A DNA stretch of 12,348 nucleotides from Candidatus Hydrogenedentota bacterium (GTDB taxonomy: Bacteria; Hydrogenedentota; Hydrogenedentia; Hydrogenedentales; CAITNO01). The DNA is taken from NCBI GenBank assembly GCA_023145975.1, contig JAGLCZ010000227.1, positions 1 to 12,348 of the forward strand, given 5' to 3'. Positions within the stretch are counted from its first letter, which is position 1. Each line of letters opens with the position of its first letter. The translations under genes were made by a program, and so were the position numbers. Positions 1 through 6,379 of this stretch are shown piece by piece. Under the pieces are notes generated by a model. It worked only from the letters and a program-made list of their open reading frames with translations. It was not told where the DNA came from and ran no database searches.

Positions 1-564
1 AGTCATTACATTGACTTACCCTTCTGGGCACTGAACCTGGATTATCCGTTGACCATCGAAGCATCAGGGCCGCCGCCTCATCCGGAACTGGCTCCGGCTT
101 CCATGCAGGCGACCTATACCTACGGCGCACGGGGGGATCGGGCTCCTCTCAAACTTAGTTGGTATCAGGGTATCAATAAACCACAGATTTGGAAGGACAA
201 AGGTATCCCGACCTGGGATGACGGTATGCTGTTCATTGGTGACAAGGGAATGCTTTTGTCCAACTATGGTAAGTATGTGCTGCTTCCTGAAGAACAGTTC
301 AAGGATTTTGAGGCGCCGGAACCTTTCATCCCCAAATCGCTGGGACATCATGCCGAATGGATTCACGCCTGCAAGACGGGCGATCCGACTACCTGCGATT
401 TTGCCTATTCCGGACTGCTCACCGAGGCCAATCATTTGGGCAACGTAGCCTATCGCCTGGGCAAAAAGATCGAATGGGATTATAAGAATCTCTGTTGTCC
501 CAATGCCCCCGAAGCGGATGCAATTATCCATCGCGAATATCGTGCCCCGTGGAAACTGGTGTAG
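1..564 (+). CDS. Gfo/Idh/MocA-family oxidoreductase, C-terminal part (5' truncated by window edge)
   Basis: The frame is open from base 1 and runs 187 codons to TAG at 562-564. The apparent TTG start near base 49 is internal, because the reading continues in family sequence upstream of it (HYIDLPFWALNLDYP). This block, then EASGPPPHPE, ARGD...LKLSWYQG and GDKGMLLSNYGKYVLLPE, is typical of the C-terminal substrate-binding alpha/beta domain of the Gfo/Idh/MocA oxidoreductases that are abundant in Planctomycetes, Verrucomicrobia, Lentisphaerae and relatives. The N-terminal Rossmann NAD(P)-binding domain lies outside the window; whole proteins of this type are usually about 430-480 residues. The substrate is probably a sugar or polyol derivative but cannot be named. 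The gene is convergent with the next one and has no visible link to the Hdr operon. Confidence in the family is high, in substrate none. Confidence 0.9.
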   Translation, partial: SHYIDLPFWALNLDYPLTIEASGPPPHPELAPASMQATYTYGARGDRAPLKLSWYQGINKPQIWKDKGIPTWDDGMLFIGDKGMLLSNYGKYVLLPEEQFKDFEAPEPFIPKSLGHHAEWIHACKTGDPTTCDFAYSGLLTEANHLGNVAYRLGKKIEWDYKNLCCPNAPEADAIIHREYRAPWKLV

Positions 565-592
565 AACGAAAGAGCAGGAAAAGGAAAACAAT

Positions 593-656
593 CGTCATTG
601 CGAACGTCGTGAAGCAATCTGGTTCTACGCTGCGGCTTGAGTGAAAATGGGATTGC
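593..656. repeat. Degenerate GTCATTGCGA...GAAGCAATCT palindromic repeat remnant
   Basis: The left part (593-622) reads CGTCATTGCGAACG then GAAGCAATCTGG. I recognise this from memory as resembling a small palindromic intergenic repeat (TCATTGCGAG...GAAGCAATCT) that recurs in many unrelated bacterial genomes. The inner arm GCAATCT (614-620) can pair with GGATTGC (650-656) using one G-U pair. The outer right arm, normally ending CGCAATGAC, is not recognisable, so the copy is decayed. A second GTCATTCTCGCAAGC segment at 716-730 may be another remnant. Both lie between convergent gene ends. Confidence 0.45.
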
Positions 657-657
657 C

Positions 658-682
658 GTGCGAGTATGATCGCACTTCTTCT
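658..682 (+). terminator. Possible intrinsic terminator of the Gfo/Idh/MocA gene
   Basis: A perfect 6-bp stem GTGCGA (658-663) / TCGCAC (670-675) with a 6-base loop is followed by the pyrimidine-rich TTCTTCTTC. It lies about 95 bases after the upstream stop codon on the same strand. The stem is short and the tail is not a pure T run, so this is a modest candidate. It may instead be part of the decayed repeat next to it. Confidence 0.35.
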
Positions 683-755
683 TCATTCGTATAGGTGATA
701 CTAACGTTCAAATAGGTCATTCTCGCAAGCATCCGCAAGAGGGCGTGGAATATCT

Positions 756-2099
756 TTAGTAGCCGACGAACACGGCGCAGTAGGATTCGCTGTCGAGTTC
801 CAGGCGGTATCGCAGTTGCTTGCTGGCAGAGGGTTGTTTCACTTTTTGTGCCAGGTTCTTTCCCTTTGCCAGATCGCGTAAGTCCCCCTCAATTTTTTTT
901 GTGAGTCCTCTGCTGTAGCCCACATGTATCGCCTGGATAGATCCGTCTTTGCCGATGAACACCGCTGAGGGGACGGCTTCCAAACGTAACTGGTCTGCCA
1001 GTTTTCCCGTGGTATCCAATGCCACCGGTAAGTCCAGTTTCATTTTCTTTGCGAAGGGTGCGACCTTTTCGCGGGGTTCCATGAGGTTGACCGCGTAAAA
1101 CACAACATCATCTTTCGAGAAACATTTTGCTTTCTTTGCCATGGACAGCAGAGCACTTTTACAGGGGCGACACCATGTAGCCCAGAATTCCAGTACAATG
1201 GCACGTTTGCCCAGATGGTCGGCAAGACTCGTAACTGTTCCGTCAAGTAGTTCCAGCACAAAGGGAGGCGAATGTTCCCCTACAAGGGATTGTGCATTCC
1301 CTTTATTCCCTCCTTTGTTCGATTCCCGTGTTCTATCAAAGCGGTCTACTTCTTTGAAATCATCCGGAATGTGCAGTGCAAAGGTGTTCGGCGCCGGTTC
1401 TTCCTCTGTGTTCCAGTTTTCCCATTCGATTCGTGTGCTAAAGGTGCCCTTTGGCGCATTGAAGGTTTCAGAGGTATCGGCTATCTGTCGCAGCGGAATG
1501 GGATTTTCTCCTTTTCGGAACCAGACCACTAATGTTGTCCGTTCGAAATCCAGTTCCAGGCGGTCACAGGGGATATCGTCAACGATTTCTTCGGAACACT
1601 GTGATTCTATTACATTATCCGTCCAGCCTTCGGAGAGGCTATGCGAGAAAAGTCTACGGAAAACAGGCTGCTGGGTGAGCCAGCCGACAAGTGCGCCTAA
1701 ATCTTCCGGTTGCTTTCTGGTTTTACACCTTTTTAGGGAGTCCAGGCAAAACATGATATCAGTGCCGTTTGCTGTTACAGTGAGTCGTTCGTCCTCAAGC
1801 TCCATCACCATGGAAAGCAGGTTGGGACGTTGAAATACAAAATGGTAGCGCGTACACGTTTCAGTTTCTTTGCCCGAATAAAGGCGTTTGGTATAAACGG
1901 AAGCATCGAATGAAAAGGTATTCTGCTGCGCCACGTATGCCGTGAGTTTATTGAGCATGGCTTTGGAGTTATCATCAAAGGCTCCCGAATTGCCGGGAAT
2001 TAACGACGTGGGTGCAGGTGAAACTTCTTCTGCATGACAGCAGAGTGTCATTATCAATAGAGTTGGCAGAAAAACATTCAGAACTATTTTCGTTCGCAT
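756..2099 (-). CDS. Exported DUF2092-like protein fused to a TlpA-type thioredoxin domain
   Basis: The 447-residue product starts at ATG 2099, preceded by AAGGTGA about 8 bases upstream. Residues 1-23 form a signal peptide with likely cleavage after CHA. There is no proper lipobox, although Cys20-Cys21 sit near the site. Residues about 45-250 resemble the DUF2092/LolA-like beta-rich fold ('outer membrane lipoprotein-sorting-like'), with FVFQRPNLLSMVME and IPCDRLELDF as landmarks. Residues about 270-412 are a TlpA/ResA-type thioredoxin domain with the active site WCRPC (309-313) and cis-proline region AVPSAVFIGKDG. The C-terminal 35 residues are a variable tail. It likely acts in the periplasm as a thiol-disulfide oxidoreductase. 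It is the last gene of the three-gene minus-strand unit, 88 bases after the preceding stop. Such fusions are, to my knowledge, common in PVC-type bacteria; the physiological partner is unknown. Confidence 0.85.
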   Translation of the reverse strand: MRTKIVLNVFLPTLLIMTLCCHAEEVSPAPTSLIPGNSGAFDDNSKAMLNKLTAYVAQQNTFSFDASVYTKRLYSGKETETCTRYHFVFQRPNLLSMVMELEDERLTVTANGTDIMFCLDSLKRCKTRKQPEDLGALVGWLTQQPVFRRLFSHSLSEGWTDNVIESQCSEEIVDDIPCDRLELDFERTTLVVWFRKGENPIPLRQIADTSETFNAPKGTFSTRIEWENWNTEEEPAPNTFALHIPDDFKEVDRFDRTRESNKGGNKGNAQSLVGEHSPPFVLELLDGTVTSLADHLGKRAIVLEFWATWCRPCKSALLSMAKKAKCFSKDDVVFYAVNLMEPREKVAPFAKKMKLDLPVALDTTGKLADQLRLEAVPSAVFIGKDGSIQAIHVGYSRGLTKKIEGDLRDLAKGKNLAQKVKQPSASKQLRYRLELDSESYCAVFVGY

Positions 2100-2187
2100 G
2101 TTTCTTTCACCTTTTTCAGCGTTAGCATTTGTTATCTGTTCCTTTCAAAGGCATCAAACAATCTTCATTTTCCGTACCACATCGAAA

Positions 2188-3405
2188 TCAGTTGTCAAGC
2201 AGAAAGAGGCGGCCTTCCCCCGGAGCAAACTCCAATTCATATTCTTTTCCCTGACCGGATACGGGTACGGACTTTCCCGTTTCCTTACTGATTTCAAGCA
2301 CTTTTTTCGGATTCCCTGCAAAAGAAACAGATGTCGAAATTACGGAACCCCGATCCTTATAATTCATAATCATGATGGCGGTATCGCCCTTCTTGAGTCG
2401 AAAAGAACCTACCAGAAAATCAGCATCCTGAGTTGAAGCGCTGAAGGTTACCGGCATTTCGTCCGCAGTTTCTTTGTCGGAAGCACTATGCCACACGCCG
2501 GTACTTACTGCTTTGAGGAGCACTGGTCCAAGCTGCTGCAATTCAGCGTTAATGCAGGTTACCTGTTCATAGCGTTCCGTTGGTTTTCCACTTGGATCGA
2601 TGATACTGGTTCCTCTGAAGCCATTTATGGGGGATGGGTCGAAGTAGCTTGAATAGAGAATCCCCTTGACCCCATAGGTCAGTGCCGCATAAACTTGCCA
2701 GCGTATCTGGGCTTCTGTAGGGGTTGCATCGGAGCCGAAGGGCATGGCTTTGATAAAGCACCAAAAGGGGATAGCCTGTTCAAGTGCATGGGAACGGATC
2801 ACATCAAGGTTACTGCAAAAGCCTTCCCGTCCATCGGTTTCCGGTGCAAAGAAAGGGTAATGATCAAAGCAGAGCACTTCTGGCTGAACTGCGGCTATAA
2901 ACTGTTTTAGATAGGCATTATAGTTTTCGGCACCGGTTTCATCATTGGATGCGGTACTCGGAAATAGATTGACAAAAGGAAGTTTCGTGGGCCGTTCCTT
3001 GCGGAACTCATCGGCTTTGGCGCGTACACTCTCGAAATCTTGAAGTGACGGGTGATCCCGCACCAGAAAACCATAGGTTGTATCGCAGTCACATAGTTGA
3101 TCAATGGGCAGCCCATAGGTCGGGAAGAGTACTTTCAGGTGATATTTCTCGCAGGCATCCCGTTGTATTCTTGCCTTGCTTGGGGCGTCTGCACCGACTC
3201 CGCCCATGACCACGTTGAAGTGCGCAGCAACCACGTCAGTATAACGCGACTGAACAAGATTATCAACGGGCGGATCGCCCCAGAACCCGATGACAAAATA
3301 ATTCTGCTGATAGTGTTTGGCAGTGTGCCCTGCGGCAGAAGCCGTATTCGCTGCGAGAAGCACGATACTTCCCAAGGTTAACAGTATACTGCTTATGGTT
3401 TTCAC
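2188..3405 (-). CDS. Exported glycoside-hydrolase-like protein (putative TIM barrel)
   Basis: The 405-residue product starts at GTG 3405, chosen because AGGAAG lies 9 bases upstream, inside the end of the preceding gene. Residues 1-24 are a signal peptide ending TASA. After it, YFVIGFWGDPP (36-46) and a phased series of blocks such as HFNVVMGG, LKVLFPTYG, LPFVNLFP, VLCFDHYPFF, AIPFWCFI, IRWQVYAALTYGVKGILYSSY and INAELQQLGPVLL resemble the barrel strands and helices of clan-A-like glycoside hydrolases related to beta-galactosidases. The C-terminal section (about 320-405) looks like a beta-sandwich ending in GRLFLLDN. I cannot place the catalytic acids with confidence, and several relatives are annotated only as hypothetical. 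It follows the FadL-like gene by 2 bases and is surely co-transcribed with it. The substrate is unknown; an exported carbohydrate-active role is inferred. Confidence 0.65.
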   Translation of the reverse strand: MKTISSILLTLGSIVLLAANTASAAGHTAKHYQQNYFVIGFWGDPPVDNLVQSRYTDVVAAHFNVVMGGVGADAPSKARIQRDACEKYHLKVLFPTYGLPIDQLCDCDTTYGFLVRDHPSLQDFESVRAKADEFRKERPTKLPFVNLFPSTASNDETGAENYNAYLKQFIAAVQPEVLCFDHYPFFAPETDGREGFCSNLDVIRSHALEQAIPFWCFIKAMPFGSDATPTEAQIRWQVYAALTYGVKGILYSSYFDPSPINGFRGTSIIDPSGKPTERYEQVTCINAELQQLGPVLLKAVSTGVWHSASDKETADEMPVTFSASTQDADFLVGSFRLKKGDTAIMIMNYKDRGSVISTSVSFAGNPKKVLEISKETGKSVPVSGQGKEYELEFAPGEGRLFLLDN

Positions 3406-3407
3406 AG

Positions 3408-4715
3408 TTAGAATCTTCCTTTTCCTTTGTTCAGTTCGTATTCGCGCTTTTTCCAGTTCTCACGCCGCATCTGGCAGGCGCCGCCCGCAAATTTATAACT
3501 ATATTCAATGGTTATTTCGTTTTCCGCAAGGGAAATCTTAGAGCCTTTTCCAATCTTCGAGAAGAGGTCGCCGCCGCCGCTGTCCCGTACCGTATTTTTA
3601 AAGGCATGGGTATAGGCAATATGTATATCTGATTTTTCATTGATACTGTAGGTAATACCGCAGGACAGATGATCTTCTGTGACCGCTGGGAATAATGCAT
3701 TAGCAAAAACATGCTTGTCATCTATGGGCGATTTGGCATGAGAGGCACCGACCCGGAAGGTCCATTTGGGAAGGGCATACCAGGTGAGACCGACTTTGAA
3801 TACATGCTGGTCTTTCCAGCCAAATCCACCTTTAATCGGCGTAACAGACATTTGATCGACACCAGACCAGTCGATCCATTTATAATCGGCAACAAATTCT
3901 AACTGGGGCGTGAAATCATAAGCGATACCCGCTTGTATCATTTGCGGTAAATCCATGGATTCAAAAAAGAGGTCGTCATAATCTTCAAAATCAGTCATCC
4001 ATTGGCGCGATGTGTAGGTTGCACCAACCCCGAAGCGTTCCCAGCGTTTGTATATGCCCAAAGAAAATCCCAGTCCGTAGGCATTATCCCACTCGTTCGC
4101 TGCATTTGCATTACGAAATTTAAGGGTCATCATATCTGTCTTGAACATGGCATAGTTGAGGCGGGGTGCGATGGCTACTGACCAGCCCGTATCGCCTATG
4201 GTGTGTGCATAGGCAAATGCAAGTTGTGCCACACTGTATTCTGTACGGCGATCATAATTTTTCAAAAACAGGCGCGGCCACAACGCTCTGGAATCTGAAT
4301 ATTCCACGCCCATGCCGCTAACTCCATACAGCCCGATTCCCCACGCATAATCACCACAACCACAGGAACGACTATATCCCATCGAGGGTATCAGGAACAT
4401 ACCATTGTCAGACATGTCCCCTGCGCGTGAATTACCAAATAGTCCACGGGGTTCGTTGTGGCGTCTCGGAGCAAAGAGCTCCATGTTGATGTCCAATCGG
4501 CATCCCAAATCAATGATACCCGCCGGGTTAAGCAGTACCCACGTCATATCCTGAGGACTTGCGACACCAGTACCGCAGGTACCTTGCTGTACAGCGCCGA
4601 TACCGGTTAGCTGCGTGCCGTCCGTGGCCCATGCCCAGGAAGAAAGCAAAAGGATTACAAGGGTAAGTGATCCTAGTGCATGGTGTTTGATTGCTGCTGA
4701 AGGGATACGTTTCAT
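3408..4715 (-). CDS. FadL/OMPP1/TodX-family outer-membrane transport protein
   Basis: I place the start at ATG 4715 (435 residues): it has AGGAGA 11 bases upstream and opens directly into a signal peptide (MKRIPS...LVILLLSSWAWA, cleavage near residue 30). An in-frame start at 4751 would add 12 residues and is less likely. The mature N-terminus carries the FadL signature GTQLTGIGAVQQGTCGTGVAS, followed by the NPAGI hatch-type motif, then alternating amphipathic strands to the end, e.g. WTFRVGASHAKSPIDD and SCGITYSINEKSDIHIAYTHAF. The family forms 14-stranded beta-barrels that pass hydrophobic compounds such as long-chain fatty acids or aromatics; the cargo here is not predictable. After the last strand (ITIEYSYKF) there is an odd charged tail of about 25 residues. 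It is first in the envelope unit and is separated from the Hdr operon by 126 bases. Confidence 0.88.
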   Translation of the reverse strand: MKRIPSAAIKHHALGSLTLVILLLSSWAWATDGTQLTGIGAVQQGTCGTGVASPQDMTWVLLNPAGIIDLGCRLDINMELFAPRRHNEPRGLFGNSRAGDMSDNGMFLIPSMGYSRSCGCGDYAWGIGLYGVSGMGVEYSDSRALWPRLFLKNYDRRTEYSVAQLAFAYAHTIGDTGWSVAIAPRLNYAMFKTDMMTLKFRNANAANEWDNAYGLGFSLGIYKRWERFGVGATYTSRQWMTDFEDYDDLFFESMDLPQMIQAGIAYDFTPQLEFVADYKWIDWSGVDQMSVTPIKGGFGWKDQHVFKVGLTWYALPKWTFRVGASHAKSPIDDKHVFANALFPAVTEDHLSCGITYSINEKSDIHIAYTHAFKNTVRDSGGGDLFSKIGKGSKISLAENEITIEYSYKFAGGACQMRRENWKKREYELNKGKGRF

Positions 4716-4841
4716 TGGGATATAATTCTCCTGGTATGGTTTTCTATTCAAAACTCCCGATCCGGTACTATTCTATACCATCAGGAATGGTAATTTACAG
4801 AGATAAATTATATCCCTAAATACAGGAGCATTTTCCGGGAC
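4716..4841. other. Intergenic spacer with two weak hairpins, between hdrB-like gene and fadL-like gene
   Basis: An interrupted dyad at 4813-4840 (minus-strand RNA UCCC + AAAU / AUUU + GGGA) lies just after the HdrB-like stop and is followed by an A/T-rich TATAATTTAT. It could be a weak terminator of the Hdr operon. A second perfect 6-bp dyad, TACCAT/ATGGTA with a 5-base loop, lies at 4776-4792. A minus-strand TATAAT (4807-4812) could be a -10 element for the FadL unit, but no convincing -35 sits 16-18 bases upstream. The spacer most likely separates two transcription units; neither terminator nor promoter is certain. Confidence 0.3.
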
Positions 4842-5816
4842 TTACGAAGGGTCATCGCAATAGGCTTCATACAGACATTCTGAAATATCACGAATAGTTA
4901 TATCTTCTGTTTCGGCAGCATGTTCAAGATTTTGCAGGCATATGGGGCACATAGCGACCGCTTCTTTGCATCCGGTTGCTTTCAACTGTTCTAAACGTTC
5001 TTTAGCAAATTTCCGTGCCTTTTCCGGATAAAGTGCTTCTACAGGTCCCCCGCAGCATTGGGTGAACTTTCCTGTTTGCGCGGGTTCTTTTACGGTGATA
5101 CCGGCGTTGGCTAAAAGTTTGCGCGGTTGCTCTATGGTATTCATATACCGTGCATAGACGCAGGAGTCATGAATAGCGAGTTCCCCTTCGTTTTTTTTGC
5201 AGGGTATCATGTCTTTTTCTGCGAGGACTTCCAGATAACTTTTGACTTCAATGTCGTAGTCCGGAATAATCGTGGCATACATATCTTTGAGCATATCAGT
5301 GGTATGGGGGTCTACCGTGATTATTGACTTTACCCCTTCAGACTTCAGCATAGCGTATACACGACGTGCATGGGCTTCAAGTATATCTTTGCCGCCAAGA
5401 TCGCTCACCAGCGCCCCTGCGTAGAGTTCTTTTCCATAGAGATAGCCAAAATCTACATTTGCCTTACGTAACAGCAACGCGATATTGCGCAGACGGCGGT
5501 TATAGATCTTTTTCTGTTTGGCATCTGCCCGCGCCATGAACCAGGTGGTATTTATAAATTTATTGATCAGACGCCCGATCCAAAAGGTGTGAACCAGCGG
5601 AGTGCTGCGTACCATTTCTGTTTGCTTTTGCATGGTGCTGATATAAGGGAGTAACTGGTACATATGTCCCGTATACAACACGCATGTGCCGCCATGGGGG
5701 ATATTTAACCCTTTGGCCCAGGCGGTAGATTGTTTTGCACTGAGCGGCATCACGCTTTTTCGGAGTGCCAGGTTATCCGCCAGGATTCCCACTATGTCGC
5801 CGATGGACTGATTCAT
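4842..5816 (-). CDS. hdrB: HdrB-like CCG-domain iron-sulfur protein with degenerate N-terminal cluster site
   Basis: The 324-residue product starts at ATG 5816, with AAGGA 9 bases upstream. HdrB-type subunits carry two cysteine-rich CCG domains that bind noncubane [4Fe-4S] clusters, where disulfide chemistry occurs. The C-terminal domain is intact: Cys219, Cys254-Cys255 (CCGGP), Cys290 and Cys293 (CPICL). The N-terminal domain keeps the fold landmarks but has lost the ligands: LYTGH (His51 for Cys), LYAG at 131-134 for the CCG, and DPHT at 169-172 for CPxC. About 40 extra residues precede it. One active noncubane cluster is therefore expected instead of two. It is last in the nine-gene operon, 15 bases after the HdrC-like gene. 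It presumably forms the substrate-reducing end of the complex. Its bacterial substrate is unknown; protein or low-molecular-weight persulfide or disulfide is plausible. The symbol marks homology, not proven function. Confidence 0.8.
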   Translation of the reverse strand: MNQSIGDIVGILADNLALRKSVMPLSAKQSTAWAKGLNIPHGGTCVLYTGHMYQLLPYISTMQKQTEMVRSTPLVHTFWIGRLINKFINTTWFMARADAKQKKIYNRRLRNIALLLRKANVDFGYLYGKELYAGALVSDLGGKDILEAHARRVYAMLKSEGVKSIITVDPHTTDMLKDMYATIIPDYDIEVKSYLEVLAEKDMIPCKKNEGELAIHDSCVYARYMNTIEQPRKLLANAGITVKEPAQTGKFTQCCGGPVEALYPEKARKFAKERLEQLKATGCKEAVAMCPICLQNLEHAAETEDITIRDISECLYEAYCDDPS

Positions 5817-5831
5817 CGTATATGGTCCTTG

Positions 5832-6134
5832 TCAGATTTTAAAATGTTTGCGGTTAATATAATTGCGAAGTGTACGTATATTTGCAGTTATATTGACGTC
5901 ACCGGGACAATTTGCCTCGCACATTTTGCACAGGAGGCAGGAATAAATTGTTTCAATATTCGCTTCAACTTTGTCTTCCAGCCCCAATATTACATAGCGG
6001 AAAAGTTCTCGCGGGAGAATATCCAGACCATGGGGACAGAGGCCGGTGCAGGTACCGCAGTTTATGCAGGCCGTTGCGTTAAAGTCGCCGTCTTTGCGAA
6101 GTTCTGTTAGCAGCTTGGTAGTCGCCTTGTTCAT
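5832..6134 (-). CDS. hdrC: HdrC-like double [4Fe-4S] ferredoxin subunit
   Basis: The 100-residue protein has two complete 4Fe-4S motifs: CINCGTCTGLCP (Cys23, 26, 29, 33) and CLLCKMCEANCP (Cys66, 69, 72, 76). They are separated by the helix-rich spacer PRELFRYVILGLEDKVEANIE-type segment usual in HdrC/GlpC proteins. It ends soon after the second motif, so it lacks the longer C-terminal extensions of some relatives and has no membrane segment, unlike QmoC. HdrC passes electrons from HdrA to HdrB. The start at ATG 6134 shares its A with the preceding stop (TAATG), and AAGGAAG lies 7 bases upstream. Tight coupling with the HdrB-like gene supports a heterodimer. All eight ligands are present, so both clusters should assemble. 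Confidence 0.88.
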   Translation of the reverse strand: MNKATTKLLTELRKDGDFNATACINCGTCTGLCPHGLDILPRELFRYVILGLEDKVEANIETIYSCLLCKMCEANCPGDVNITANIRTLRNYINRKHFKI

Positions 6135-6379
6135 TAGTTTTCTTCCTTGACAAGGGTATATTTAAAATATCCGTTTGCATCAGCACGACCGACTTCCTCA
6201 ACCAGACCATATCTGCGCATAGCGGTAAGCCATAAAAGTGCTTCCGTAGTCGGCACTTTAAGTGCTTCCGCAATCTCAGGGACAGTATGGGGTTCAGAAG
6301 TCAACAGCTTTGTAATTTCATCGCGCATGATCATTTCATCGCGCATAATCTCAGTAAGATCTCGTTGTAAAGGTGTCAT
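6134..6379 (-). CDS. Small winged-helix protein embedded in the Hdr operon
   Basis: This 81-residue protein has a strong ribosome-binding site (TAAGGAG, 8 bases before ATG 6379). It overlaps the upstream hdrA stop by 4 bases (ATGA) and the downstream gene by one, so it is clearly a translated gene. Residues about 20-75 form a winged helix-turn-helix: ITKLLTSEPHTVPEIAEALKV (helices 1-2), TTEALLWLTAMRRYG (recognition-helix position) and LVEEVGRADANGYFKYTLV (wing). It has no cysteines and no ligand domain. It may be a small transcription factor or a structural/assembly subunit of the complex; its placement between hdrA and hdrC, with translational coupling on both sides, favours a role tied to the complex. 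An internal 18-bp tandem duplication lengthens the N-terminal charged helix. I do not recognise a named family. Confidence 0.8.
   Translation of the reverse strand: MTPLQRDLTEIMRDEMIMRDEITKLLTSEPHTVPEIAEALKVPTTEALLWLTAMRRYGLVEEVGRADANGYFKYTLVKEEN
6315..6350. repeat. 18-bp in-frame tandem duplication inside the winged-helix gene
   Basis: Two adjacent 18-base units, ATTTCATCGCGCATGATC (6315-6332) and ATTTCATCGCGCATAATC (6333-6350), differ at one base. They encode consecutive IMRDEM/IMRDEI hexapeptides (residues about 11-22) and keep the frame. The near-identity suggests a recent duplication by slippage. Confidence 0.85.

Noticed and set aside
64..591. Long minus-strand open frame opposite the Gfo/Idh/MocA gene
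   Set aside because: It mirrors a gene with clear family sequence; its own translation shows no recognisable domain.
1141..1833. Plus-strand 230-codon open frame opposite the thioredoxin fusion
   Set aside because: It covers the strand opposite WCRPC and the DUF2092-like region; it is serine-rich with no domain or ribosome-binding site.
5730..6110. Plus-strand open frame crossing the HdrB/HdrC junction
   Set aside because: It is antisense to two well-supported genes and its cysteines are chance products of the reverse strand.
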